Shown here in pieces: positions 13,406 to 23,271 of a DNA stretch of 64,000 nucleotides. Source of the DNA: Tamarix chinensis (Eukaryota; Streptophyta; Magnoliopsida; Caryophyllales; Tamaricaceae); contig CM060175.1 in the NCBI GenBank assembly GCA_030549775.1, positions 105,269,422-105,333,421 on the forward strand, given 5' to 3'. The notes under the pieces are model-generated. The model did not search any database. It worked only from the letters and a program-made list of their open reading frames with translations, and was not told the DNA's origin. The first letter of the stretch is position 1. Every line of letters begins with the position of its first letter. Position numbers and translations under genes: made by a program.

Positions 13406-14302
13406 CCACCCATTTTATGGGTACTACTCATTCCCACAAGCAGACCTGCCCTATTTTGTAGGTGATTGATGACTGTTAACTTGATGTGCTTGCCTTGGGT
13501 GAGCGCTAAATGTATCGGTAAAGGGTATGGTTATCCGGATATCTCTTTCTCTCTCTTTGGACTCCTAATCCTATGTTTTCACTATTTATCCCCTTCTCTC
13601 CTTTTCATATCCTGTATCGCGGTAGAATCAAGTGCTTTCCACACTTGATTCCTAGGTATGAGTTTAATTTTGCCTTGAACCCGACATGGACTGGGCATAG
13701 GGAGTGCCTCTTCTATGTTGGATGTGGCGTGACATCCCCACGTTTTATGAAAATTTTAAGTTCCAAAATTTGGGGGTGTTACATCTTATGTGTTATGCAC
13801 ACCTTGTTTATTAAAATGTTTGTTTTACTCAATATATATTTCATACTTACCACCCCTTGTGTGATCACTAATCATTTCCGTGAGTAAAAGACTTTGTTGT
13901 TGATGTGTAGGGTTTTGATGATTGCCATAATGATTTCATTTATTTTCTTGTAGAGGAGTAATTTGTATTTAAGTTGTAGGCGTAGAGCTTATGTTATCCA
14001 ATAGCAGTAGCAATCTTTATTCTATATATGTTCCTTATGGACTCTAAGTCTTGGATACCCTCATGGACTCATAATTCCATATATATCCCTAAATCAACTA
14101 AATCTTGTCATTATAATTTGTGGCATACCTCTCTCTTTCTCTATTTATTTGGTTTAATCATTAATTATTTTTATCCTTGAATTTAATATAAGAATGGTAT
14201 GGTAAATGGACTTATATTAAGTATAGTGGTAACAACCTAATATTTTATGCAATAAATTCCACAAAAAAAAAATTCGGTAGTAAATTTGAGGGTTTTATAA
14301 TT

Positions 14303-14314
14303 TGGTATCATAGC
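14303..14314 (+). other. Primer binding site, tRNA-iMet type (decayed)
   Basis: TGGTATCATAGC differs by one base from TGGTATCAGAGC, the complement of the plant initiator methionine tRNA 3' end that primes many plant LTR retrotransposons. It sits three bases after the end of the old LTR, the position expected for a functional element. Confidence 0.7.
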
Positions 14315-14529
14315 TTTATTTTTTTTTACCATATTTTTGTTTTTAGAAATTAAGTTATCAAAAATATCTCACATGTTTTTATCGGTTTATTTTATCTCTC
14401 ATAAAACTTGATTATTCAAAAATCAGAATTAACTATGTAAGGAATAAAAAAATGGACAGCCTAGGTGGATTTCATATATGCTTATGTGTTTTATGTATTG
14501 GTTAGATATAATATATTTGTCCTAACATG

Positions 14530-15420
14530 ATTTTGCTTTATATCTCACCATGGTTCAAAATGAATAAGGTGAACTACTTGTGGACACTTCTGAGGCCTTC
14601 ATGTAATTTGTTTGATGTACATCATCACCACCTCAGGCTCAGCCGCTACCACCACCTCCATATTACCCACACGAAGGTATTGGAGAGGAATAATCGCAAA
14701 AGGACTATGCACATCATGTGCCAATGTATGCACCAACATATGCCAAGGAGGAGGACAATATTGTCTTCAAGGATTGGATTCATGATTTCAAGCTCAATTT
14801 CAAGGTTGTAGATTGCTCTAAGGCAAGGACATCGGACATTGTTGAGTACTAACTTAAGAGAGCAGTAAACACCTCAACTTGTGGGCCATTGCACTCACAG
14901 AGAACCATTTATGTTATAGGAGGAATTCAAGAATCATATTCATTCGTGTTTCTATTTTGATAGCTTGAGGCAGAATAAGCTAGCATAATTTATTAGGTTG
15001 ACTCCGAGGAGTCAGATGGAGTTGGAGTATCAAGCACGATTCATAGAGTTATTATCATTTACATTAGGTGTTGTGACTGGCAAAGCTACTGTGGTGTTCC
15101 ACTTTGAGTAGGTGTTTCACTTTAGTATCTAAAGGATGATGGGTGTGGTGTTATTCCTTGATGTGGCTACTTTGTATAATTAGACATATGTTGTCACTAT
15201 GCTTGTTTAGAAGTAAGCTTCAATAATGGTTAAGATAAAGCCCAAGACATAGGGTTTTGAAGGAAATATTTATCATTGCAATGGGGGATATTTGAGTTCT
15301 CAACAAAAGGGACAATTGGGTTTTTAGTATAGACCTTCGAGATCATAGAGGTCTTTACTCATCAAAGTTATAGCACATATCATCTTGAGCAAGACTATTT
15401 GAGAAAACTTGTGCAATGTT
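14530..15420 (+). pseudogene. Decayed Ty3/gypsy gag (retrotrans_gag domain)
   Basis: Across two or three frames with stops, the + strand reads as a gypsy gag. A proline-rich stretch (QPLPPPPYYPHEG) comes first, then NIVFKDWIHDFKLNFKVVDC, like the gag core DWI...F.V..C. Later come SLRQNKLA, IRLTPRSQMELEYQARFIEL and LSFTLGVVTGKATVVFHFE. The latter match the usual order of 'F..L.QG.MTV.EYE..F.ELS.F.P' in Tekay/chromovirus gags. No protease, reverse transcriptase or integrase follows; the copy breaks off near 15420. With the upstream LTR and iMet-type primer site, this places the long-LTR family most likely among chromoviruses. The lineage assignment is inference. Confidence 0.65.
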
Positions 15421-15423
15421 GAG

Positions 15424-15640
15424 TAAGGATGTAAATGGGGGCATGTACCCCCCACCCAATACATGACAAGAAATCTATGCTTCGATCCATACCTATACGC
15501 AAATGGATATCCGTTAGCATATCTATATTTGTACCCATTAGATATAAGTTCTATGTTTAAATGACGTAATGGACATTATCAATAAAAAAATCATTACCCA
15601 ATATATAAAACCCTAACCCATTTAAAAACCCCATTTAAAA
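15424..15640. repeat. Degenerate relative of the hAT MITE
   Basis: AGGATGTAAATGGGGGCATG, followed within 110 bp by AAATGGATATCCGTTAGC and later ATTACCCAATATATAAAACCC, resembles the left end and core of the intact MITE at 12388-12894. The opposite terminus was not found, so the right boundary is arbitrary. Confidence 0.45.
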
Positions 15641-16989
15641 TTTTACTTAATTCATTACAACTATCAATGGAAATCTGTAAATAAAATCAAATTACAAATT
15701 TAATTCAAAATTTGAAACAATAGGTTGTTGTTATAAGCCACCAACTTACATCTAACAAATTATACAACAAACTTTCCTTCAAACGGAGAAGATAAATGAG
15801 TGGCATTGTTGCAAGTCGTTAACGATTGACAAAGACAAAAGTAAGAGATTTTAGCCTAACAAAAACAACACAGTGGAATAAAATCAAAGGTTAAGATACT
15901 TAAGAACACATGCTAGATCAACATCAAACCTGCTATTTTCCCAGACTAGGTTAACCGATTGATTCAAATTGAAGGTGAGAATGATTTAATTGGCTTCTTA
16001 TTCTAATTCATGATTACTCTAATTGGTAGACTTCAATCACGTTTGACTAAGTGAGCATGAATTACATCACACCTCTACTAGTATACACACGTAATGAAAC
16101 TAGATCACGAAGGATGCATGCTAATGCCATTGAGAACTCACTCTCAATTTCATGGAAAACAAAGCTTGGTGGGTGGAAATTTTATCATCCACAAAAGAGA
16201 TAGCAAGGGGTATTTATAATAAAAACCTAGCTTGGTTTTATATTAAAATCCTAGCACACCTTAGTTACATTGAATTTGGGATTTTAATCAAATTAAAGCC
16301 ACCTTAGGTTTAATCCTATTAATACCACCTTGGGATTAAAGAGATATTAACCATATTAAGACCTCATCTTACCCAGTTTACAATCCATTTTTGATCCAGT
16401 TCTATTGGTGTGTGGCCCTGTAGGTTCACGTAATGTTGATAGTAGACAAAAACTCCTTTTGGACCCACAAATCATAAGAGGTCTCTAGCAAGACGTTATG
16501 ACCACCCAAATTATATAAATGTCATAAGTTGGACACAACCATTTATAACACGTATACTTATCCTGAAATATCCTGAAAATTTCTGATTTTAAGAATTACA
16601 ACTAATTAAGGATTTATTTTAGAAATTTATTAAATAATTTATTTTTATTAAAATAAAAGGTAATTAATTAGGGCTATTCTAGAAGAAATTTATAAGTATT
16701 TTAATTAGGAATAAATTTGGGTATTTTAGCTAATTAAGGATTTTATTTTGAAAATTAATTAAATAAATTATTTCATTTAAAATAAGAAGGATAAAATAGT
16801 TCCAAATTAATATGAATTTTATAAATAATTTAATTGGAGAAAATTATAGTGATTTGCTAATTAAAATAGAATTTATGAAAAATCTTTCAAAAGCCCTAAA
16901 TTAGCCTAAAAAGGGGATTTAAATATTATTTTATTTAAATATTATTATTTTTAAATATTTCAAATAACCTAATTAATTTCATTAACCCA

Positions 16990-18060
16990 ACCCACTATTT
17001 TTCTTTTCCCCCTTTTCCTTTTTCCTTTTCTTTCTTCCTTTTTCTTTATTTTCTTTCTTTTCTTCCTTTTTCCTTTTCTTTTTCCCCCCGATTGGGCTTG
17101 CCTTCCTGCGGCCCAATCCTTATTTTCCTTTCCTTCGGCACGGCCCAACCCGCATAGTCGTCCCCCTTCTTCCTCCCTTCTTCGCGCCGCGCCTCGCTTC
17201 TTTTTTTCCCTAAACGTTGCGTTTGACTTAATTTTTCCCCCCTCACCGAGCCCGACCGCCTAGTTCCTCTTTCTTTCTTTTCTTTCCCCCTGGGCCAACC
17301 AGTCCCTGCACCCCCATCTTCTTATTCCTTCCTCCCTTCCCGTCGATGACCTGCACCGCCACCCCAGCGCCCTGGTTTTTCGCCATCGATCACGTAGTTG
17401 ACCGGCCGTTTCGCTTCTCCCTCTTCCCTGCTGACTCGTCGACCATTTCACCCAACCAAATCTCCCCCTTCTCGCACGATCCCCCCTTTTTCCTGCGCAT
17501 ACCCCTGCCCCGAAATTTGCTTCCACTGGCCAACCATCGCCTCCGATGACTCTAACCCTACTTTCATTACTCCCTCGCCGACCCACATAACCCTAACCTC
17601 CCATCTAAGATCTATAAATACCCCTCATTAGCTCGATCTCGGGACTTTTTTCCTGCAACCCAGAATTTTCCAACCTTGCCACTACCGCCCCTTTAGATGC
17701 CATTTCCACCGCCTCTAGCCAACACCGCCGCTCGTTCTGGCCACTCAAGTACTCCCTACACCGCTCTTTAACTAAATAAACCACCCATCCCCCTCGATTC
17801 TTCCTACACAAGCCACCTCGGCCGTGTAAATTCCCCTTCTTAATCAACCTATTTTCTGCCCCCTGCCATTGGTTGCGCCGCCACCCTCATTCAACTCCTC
17901 TCCCTCTAGGCAATCTTAAACACCCCAACCCCCACCTTTATTCTCCCTATCTTTTTCCCAACATTCAACTTTTCCCCTTTTCTTCTCTTTTTCCGGTCGC
18001 CGTCGTGCACCACCGCCGACTCTGCCTATCACCACCAGCCTAAGGTTGAACCCTAAACCC
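16990..18060 (+). repeat. Pyrimidine-rich, GC-rich block of the outer LTR
   Basis: Strongly C+T-rich on the plus strand, with GC-rich islands around 17090-17240 and 17300-17600. Open frames here on both strands are composition artefacts: basic or proline/serine-rich low complexity, with no known domain. By position within the LTR it may be a transcribed leader, but no TATA box is clear. Confidence 0.6.
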
Positions 18061-18124
18061 TCTCAACCCTTTTTCACTATTTATACAAGCCTTGATTTAT
18101 TTTATTTCATTTATTCAAATATAT

Positions 18125-18159
18125 ATTATTATTATTATTATTATTACTACTATTATTGA

Positions 18160-18196
<37 letters not shown>

Positions 18197-18250
18197 TTTT
18201 TTTTTATTATTTCTGTTGAGGGACGAAGCCCTATTATATTTTTATTTTGA

Positions 18251-18281
<31 letters not shown>

Positions 18282-18900
18282 GTTTCTATTATCTTTATTA
18301 TTAATATTAATATTTTATTATCATTATTATTATTATTACTATTTTAAAATTATTATTATTATTATTTCATTATCATTATTACAACTATTTTACTATTAGT
18401 GTTGCTATTATTATTATTGTTATTGTTATGTGATTTTTTTTATTGTTGGTATTATTATTTTATATAGGGTCGAAACCCTATTTCATTTTATTTTCAATTA
18501 TTATCATTACTATTCTTACCATTATGATTATTATCATTTTTGCAATATTATTATGGTTTTTATCATTATTATTCTTACTATTTCATTATTATTATTACTA
18601 CTAAATTTTGTTATTTATTTTACTAATGTTATTATTAGTATTATTTTGGTAAAGGGGTTGAAGTCCTTATTTCACTATGTTTTTGAGTAATGCTCTTTTT
18701 ATTATTATTGTTACTATTATTATTCTTATTCTTATTAATATCATCATCGTTATTATTTTTAGTATCATTATTACTATTATTATTAGGATAAAGTTTTCAA
18801 ACCTTATATTATCAACTTTTATAATATTACTATTATTTCTTATATCTTTAGTAAGATAGTAATTAGTTAATGTCATTTTTATTATTAATATTTTATTATT
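18125..18900 (+). repeat. (ATT)n/(TTA)n microsatellite-rich block
   Basis: Long runs of ATT/TTA with interruptions, broken at intervals by short unique pieces such as AGGGACGAAGCCCTATT, AGGGTCGAAACCCTATT and GGGGTTGAAGTCCTTATT. The recurring 'GRCGAARCCCTA' spacers suggest amplification of a larger unit of about 210-240 bp with microsatellite expansion between. A mirror-image block lies at 54630-55240 in the related minus-strand LTR. Confidence 0.85.
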
Positions 18901-19949
18901 TTATCAAAAGCCTAGTCTTAGAATAAGTTAGTATTTAATAGTATTTTTGGTAGGAGTGAATCTAATTTTAGTTTTTTTCCTAATATAGGTGAGACCAGTT
19001 AAAGCCTTAAGGAGGCGTAGGCGCGTGCTCCAAGACCGGTGTCGTTTTAGGTAAGGGTGTTACTAAGGCCTTATGTGTGTTTATGTGCATTATGCACTTC
19101 ATATACTATTGTAATTCCCCAAAATTTTAGAAAACATATAATTTAATAAATAACTTTTATTTGAAATAAATTAGATTTTAAAATTGTTTAGTTTAATTAT
19201 TTTATGGATTTTTGAGTATATAAATTTGGATAGGAGTATTTAATAAATTAAAAATAAATATTTTGTTATTTTATCATATTACTTTTATTTAAATAATTTT
19301 CCAAACTAAAATTTTACTAAAATTACCCTTTTGAACCAATATATTAAATTATATTGAATTAAATTATTAAATTAAATAATTTATCAAAAATATTACATTT
19401 TATTATTTTGTAAATTAAATTAAATTATTTTCCCTTTTCCCCTTTTTCCTTTTCTTTCTCCCTTTTTCTCCTTTTTCTTCTTTCTTTTCTTTTCCTTTTT
19501 TTCCTCCTTCGGGCCGCCCGCACCAAGCCTGCTCCTCCCTCCCTCTACGCCTGGGCCACAGGCCCATTTCTCCCCCCTCTCCTTCCTCTCCCTCCCCACG
19601 TGTGCACAGCCCAGCCCCAGCCCCTTCTTTCTTTTCCTTTTTCCACCTGACTGGGTTGCCCCGCTCGCCCTCCTTTCCTACGCGCAGTCTGCTTCCTCCC
19701 TCTCCCTTCTTTCTTTCTTCTTCCTTCTTCTGCCTCGACCCAGCAGCCCCCTAACATGTCTTTGTCAGCCAGCTCTGCCACCTCGGGTACGCCGGCCACC
19801 GCCCCGCTGCCAGCCTGCCACCACTGCAACTCTCCCTCCCTCTCTCTCTCTCTCTCTTCCCCGTCCCTTTTTTTCACCATTTTAGGCCAACCAGCCATGC
19901 ACTCCCTACCCGCATGGCTCTCCCTTTCCCTTATTCCCCTCCCTCTCCC

Positions 19950-21779
19950 TGTGATGAGTTCATATTTTGACACATTTTATACCCTTATAATCTTAGTTTT
20001 GGTAGTTTATTTAGCTAATATAGGGGAATAATTATTGTTTTATGCTTAAGTGGTAAAAATTGCATAAATTTTATTATTTGAGCTAAAATGATATAAATTA
20101 AGTAAATTTAGAGTAAAATAATATTTATTAATTTTTATTAATTTTGTTTTGCAGGTTTTATTCTAAAAAATTAAAAAAAAAAGACCTTTGGACCAACGGC
20201 CGAAGGCCGAAGGCCCAAAGGCCTGGAAACAAAACGACGCCAAACGGAGCGTTGCAAAGGAAGAAAAGTCAAAGAAGAAAAATAAAAGACGCCGGGCGAG
20301 GGCTGACGTGGCGTGGGAAACAAAACTTATAAAACCAGCAGACGGTGAAGGGAGACGGGGAGGAGACAGGATGCAAGTAGCCTCTGCCGTTAGGCGGCAG
20401 AGCCGCAGCACAGCAGGAGCCGTTAGGCTCTTACAGAGGAGCAGCCTTCACAGGCTCGCGCGTCAGGGTGTGCGGTCGAGAGCCTTCACACAGGCTCGGG
20501 CGAGCGACAGAGGGAAGAGCGCCACAGGGCGCGTCACGCGCAAAGGACAGCAACGCACGGAAGAGGAGCGCGGCACGGAAACCGAGGCAGCACACGTCGA
20601 AGTCAGCCCTGACAGCCGCCAGCCGGGAAAAAGAAGAAAAAAGAAAAAGAATATTACACTGAAATCAAGGCAAACAAGGAAGAAAAATAAGGAAGAAATT
20701 AATACCGGTAGAATTTAATTCGGATAAAATTAATTTTTATCTGAAGAAATTCTTGATCTTTAATTCAAGATTAATTCCGGTTATTTATTTCTCTTATTTT
20801 TAATTTATATTTTAGATATATATTTCTGTGTAATTAATTCTTTAATTATGAGTGGCTGATTATTTATTGTTAGGGAATGAATTGAAACCCTAGATTATGA
20901 TTTGAATTATAATTTTATTTTCTTTGTTTAGTGAGATTGTTTCTTGACTCTATGTTAATTGCTATCGTTTATATATATAGTTCTGTCCAGTATAGTTTAT
21001 TTGGTGCATGCCTTGTTCTGGTTCCTCATAAGTGACAGTATGTAGGATTATTTGCCTGCTAGGTGGCCATCTAAATATACTAGAATTTATATGTATAAAT
21101 TGCAGCTAGGTTAGATAACAATTCACCTAATCGTTTTGTGATTCTAACCGAAGTGGTAAAACGTTTCGATACGTGTGGGTCAAGGAAAGGAAATACAGCT
21201 AGACATGCTTTTTGTACTAGTTTGGGTACTTAGATTGACAGCCTTCCACTTACACTTAATGCATTAAATCTAGTTAAATATAGGAGCCACTTGTTGCTGC
21301 TATACTGCTAGTATTTAATAGGGTTAATATTGGCGCTTTGTCGTATTAATTTAATTAAGGGAAGTAATATAAGGTGTATAGACCTGCTTTTGGTGTGCAA
21401 CTTGGTCGATCTCTTTCTCACGATTAAAAGATGACTTAGAAATAAATATTATATTTTCAACCTAATCTAGTGGTGGATTTTTATTTCCCTAACATGTTTC
21501 TCATATCTGCGGTTTCCCATTATTTCCCATTATTTTCCATTATTTTCATTATTAGTTTATTTTATTTTATTTAATCCTTTTATCATTATTTTGATAAACC
21601 CCATTAGTATTTTTCTTATTTATTTATTTTAGGTTATTTAGTGTTTTTATTTTATTTATAGTTTAAGCTAGTTAGATAGAGGTGAGCCCTCTCAATCCCC
21701 GGTTTAGAACGATACCCTTATTTACCAGTGCTACAAGTGACAACAAGAGGGTTTAAATTGCGTGCCGGCTACGGTCGCA
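19950..21779 (+). repeat. 5' LTR of the young retrotransposon
   Basis: Begins TGTGATGAGTTCATATTTTG and ends CTACGGTCGCA. The first two bases are ambiguous: TGATGAG at 19952 is the other possible start. Contains a bZIP-type site and TATA box (separate entry), a GC-rich region 20190-20620 with no credible coding, and a long AT-rich R/U5-like part. The open frames at 20144-20718 recur in the 3' LTR and are not considered genes. Confidence 0.9.
20304..20334 (+). promoter_or_regulatory. LTR promoter: ACGT-core site plus TATA box
   Basis: TGACGTGGC at 20304-20312 (reverse GCCACGTCA) has the ACGT core bound by plant bZIP factors. TATAAAA at 20328-20334 follows 15 bases later. The same pair is intact in the 3' LTR at 25644-25652 and 25668-25674. 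Transcription would be expected to start about 30 bases after the TATA box. Function is inferred from motif and spacing only. Confidence 0.6.
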
Positions 21780-21787
21780 CCAATTTT

Positions 21788-21809
21788 TGGCGCCGTTGCC
21801 GGGGATTGG
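21788..21809 (+). other. Primer binding site, tRNA-Asp type
   Basis: TGGCGCCGTTGCCGGGGA (with ATTGG after it) is complementary to the 3' end of plant tRNA-Asp, eight bases after the 5' LTR. This primer site is characteristic of Athila/Tat-related Ty3/gypsy elements of plants. Confidence 0.85.
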
Positions 21810-21966
21810 TAACTTCACCTTTATTTTGCTAGTATTTTTAGTGTGTTTTCATTTTTAGTGTTTTTGTATTTTTTTTTCTTTTAGTTTTGTTTTAGATTTT
21901 CTTAGGATTTTTGGTGTGTTTTGTTATTAACCTTTTCCTTTGAAGTGTTAGTGTTTTCAGGTAGCT

Positions 21967-23271
21967 ATGAGAGGATCCTTGGGTTATGGACAACTTGGCA
22001 TGAATCTTAATTCAAGAGTAAATGAGGTAAGTTTAAGCAATTTTGATGATAGACTTCACCTATTCTCCACTCTTGTTTTGCAGGCAGCTGAAGCTACTGG
22101 AATTATGAATACAAGTGGAGTGTGTCATACACAAGGAAATCCATATGCTTACCATGAACAAGCTATGAGAGGAGGAGGATGGACACAATCTGGTGCTCAA
22201 TCTTTCAATGGTTTTCAAGGACAAAATCCCTATACAAGCACATACTATTCGGAAATGAGGCATCAACCCAACTTTGGATGGGAGATGAATGATCAGTATC
22301 GAGTGCCATATCAAGACCCTTACACGCGTGAATATGAAGCTTCAAAATATTATCAATATCCTCAACAAGAATTTTCTCCAGTTTTAGAGCCCTCAAGTTC
22401 AGAAAAAATGGATAAGCTTCTTGAAGAACTGATAAATGATCAAAACCAGTTGGCAGAAAGCCTAAATCAACTGATGCAAAGTCAGGTTAGACAAAATGAA
22501 AGGTTGTCAGTGATAGAGGAGAAAATGGGTGATATGGTCAACATGATGAATCAATTACAAGCACAAGAAGAGCTCTCTAGTACTTCAATTCCAAATTCAA
22601 GTGAGAGTTATGAGTATGATGATGACATATCTGAATGTGAGGATGAGTTAGTTGAGGAGGTTTCCATGAAAAACATTGAAGAGCAAGATCAAGATCAAGT
22701 GGAAGAAGAGCTTATAAAAGTAGAAGAAGAATATCATCAAAATGAGGATCAAGTGAACAAAGAGAAGTATATGGATGACAAGACTATCACTTTCACCTAC
22801 CATATACCATCTTTGAACATTTATTCCCCACTTTTGCTTGGAGATGACCATGAGACACAAGGTAAGCCGTTGGACCACTTTGATTTTATCTATGCTAACC
22901 GCACTCCTTGTTTTCCCTCTTTTAGCAGGTTGTATGGATCCAAGAGTGAAGAGAGTAATCAAATCACCTTGGATACATTTAATAAGAAGCGTGATGCTCC
23001 AAAGGAGAGGTTATGTTGGAAGGATGTGTTTAAAGATTTTGAGATGGGAAAATATGTTCCTTCGATAGAGAGATCACGATACATGGACATTGGACAAAAC
23101 ATTCTCTCTCTACACACGAGCTTAAACTCTATGCTAAGTAAGTTACGTTCTTGCTGGATCAAATCTTTCATTAAATCTAACATTTTGTCTTTTTCTTCCT
23201 TGCAGGATAAAGATGATCATCACAAGGAAGGATTTGGTGAAGCAGCTCTGAAGTGGACGTATCCACCTTGA
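21967..23271 (+). CDS. Gag-like protein of the non-autonomous retrotransposon (434 aa)
   Basis: Open from ATG at 21967 to TGA at 23269-23271. The N-terminal third is rich in Gln, Tyr, Asn and Gly (for example QYRVPYQDPYTREYEASKYY). Residues about 140-200 look like a coiled coil with leucine/methionine heptads (KLLEELINDQNQL...VIEEKMGDMVNMMNQLQ). Residues about 205-270 are very acidic. There is no zinc knuckle, protease or polymerase motif. The layout resembles the C-terminal part of Athila/Tat gag proteins, but I recognise no named domain. Three short GTAAG...CAG segments (22027-22083, 22862-22928, 23138-23205) look like introns. Only the first, 57 nt, can be removed without breaking the frame. 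Likely role: particle or RNA-binding accessory function for a partner element (inference). Confidence 0.6.
   Translation: MRGSLGYGQLGMNLNSRVNEVSLSNFDDRLHLFSTLVLQAAEATGIMNTSGVCHTQGNPYAYHEQAMRGGGWTQSGAQSFNGFQGQNPYTSTYYSEMRHQPNFGWEMNDQYRVPYQDPYTREYEASKYYQYPQQEFSPVLEPSSSEKMDKLLEELINDQNQLAESLNQLMQSQVRQNERLSVIEEKMGDMVNMMNQLQAQEELSSTSIPNSSESYEYDDDISECEDELVEEVSMKNIEEQDQDQVEEELIKVEEEYHQNEDQVNKEKYMDDKTITFTYHIPSLNIYSPLLLGDDHETQGKPLDHFDFIYANRTPCFPSFSRLYGSKSEESNQITLDTFNKKRDAPKERLCWKDVFKDFEMGKYVPSIERSRYMDIGQNILSLHTSLNSMLSKLRSCWIKSFIKSNILSFSSLQDKDDHHKEGFGEAALKWTYPP

Larger units (their letters stand above)
9663..13783 (+). mobile_element. Solo long LTR with exact TCTTA target-site duplication
   Basis: It begins TGTAATAACCCAAAATTTTG and ends TTTGGGGGTGTTACA, with TCTTA immediately on both sides (9658-9662 and 13784-13788). 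There is no primer site or coding region inside, so it is a single LTR left after LTR-LTR recombination. Internal order: pyrimidine-rich GC-rich block (9900-10980), quasi-tandem GATGAGAATGTCATA-type motifs (about 11270-11545), hairpin-repeat arrays (about 12180-12390 and 12960-13240), the palindrome at 13387-13405, and a fold-back 3' end. A hAT MITE lies inside it. Net length without the MITE is about 3.6 kb. The open frames in the pyrimidine-rich block are low-complexity and not genes. Confidence 0.85.
6912..14299 (+). mobile_element. Old Ty3/gypsy-type 5' LTR, interrupted by a younger solo LTR
   Basis: The start TGTAATACCTCAAATTTTC and the decayed end GGTAGTAAATTTGAGGGTTT-TATA match the shared termini of the other long LTRs here (TGTAAYAYCCC... 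and ...AGTAGTGAATTTTGGGGGTG-TTACA). A primer binding site follows three bases after the end and a decayed gag comes next, so this was the 5' LTR of a full element. Removing the insertion at 9663-13783 and its duplicated 5 bp leaves about 3.26 kb. Composition follows the family plan: AT-rich leader, pyrimidine-rich block near 7470-7750, then TG/AT-rich sequence. No 3' LTR partner was identified. Confidence 0.65.

Noticed and set aside
20144..20718. Open frames up to 176 codons in the LTR of the young element, repeated at 25497-26058
   Set aside because: Both copies are inside LTRs, the frames are basic and low-complexity, and they span the expected transcription start. GC-rich leader is the simpler explanation.
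22862..23205. Spliced version of the gag-like ORF removing 22862-22928 and 23138-23205
   Set aside because: Removing the first shifts into a frame that stops at about 23066-23068, before the second segment.
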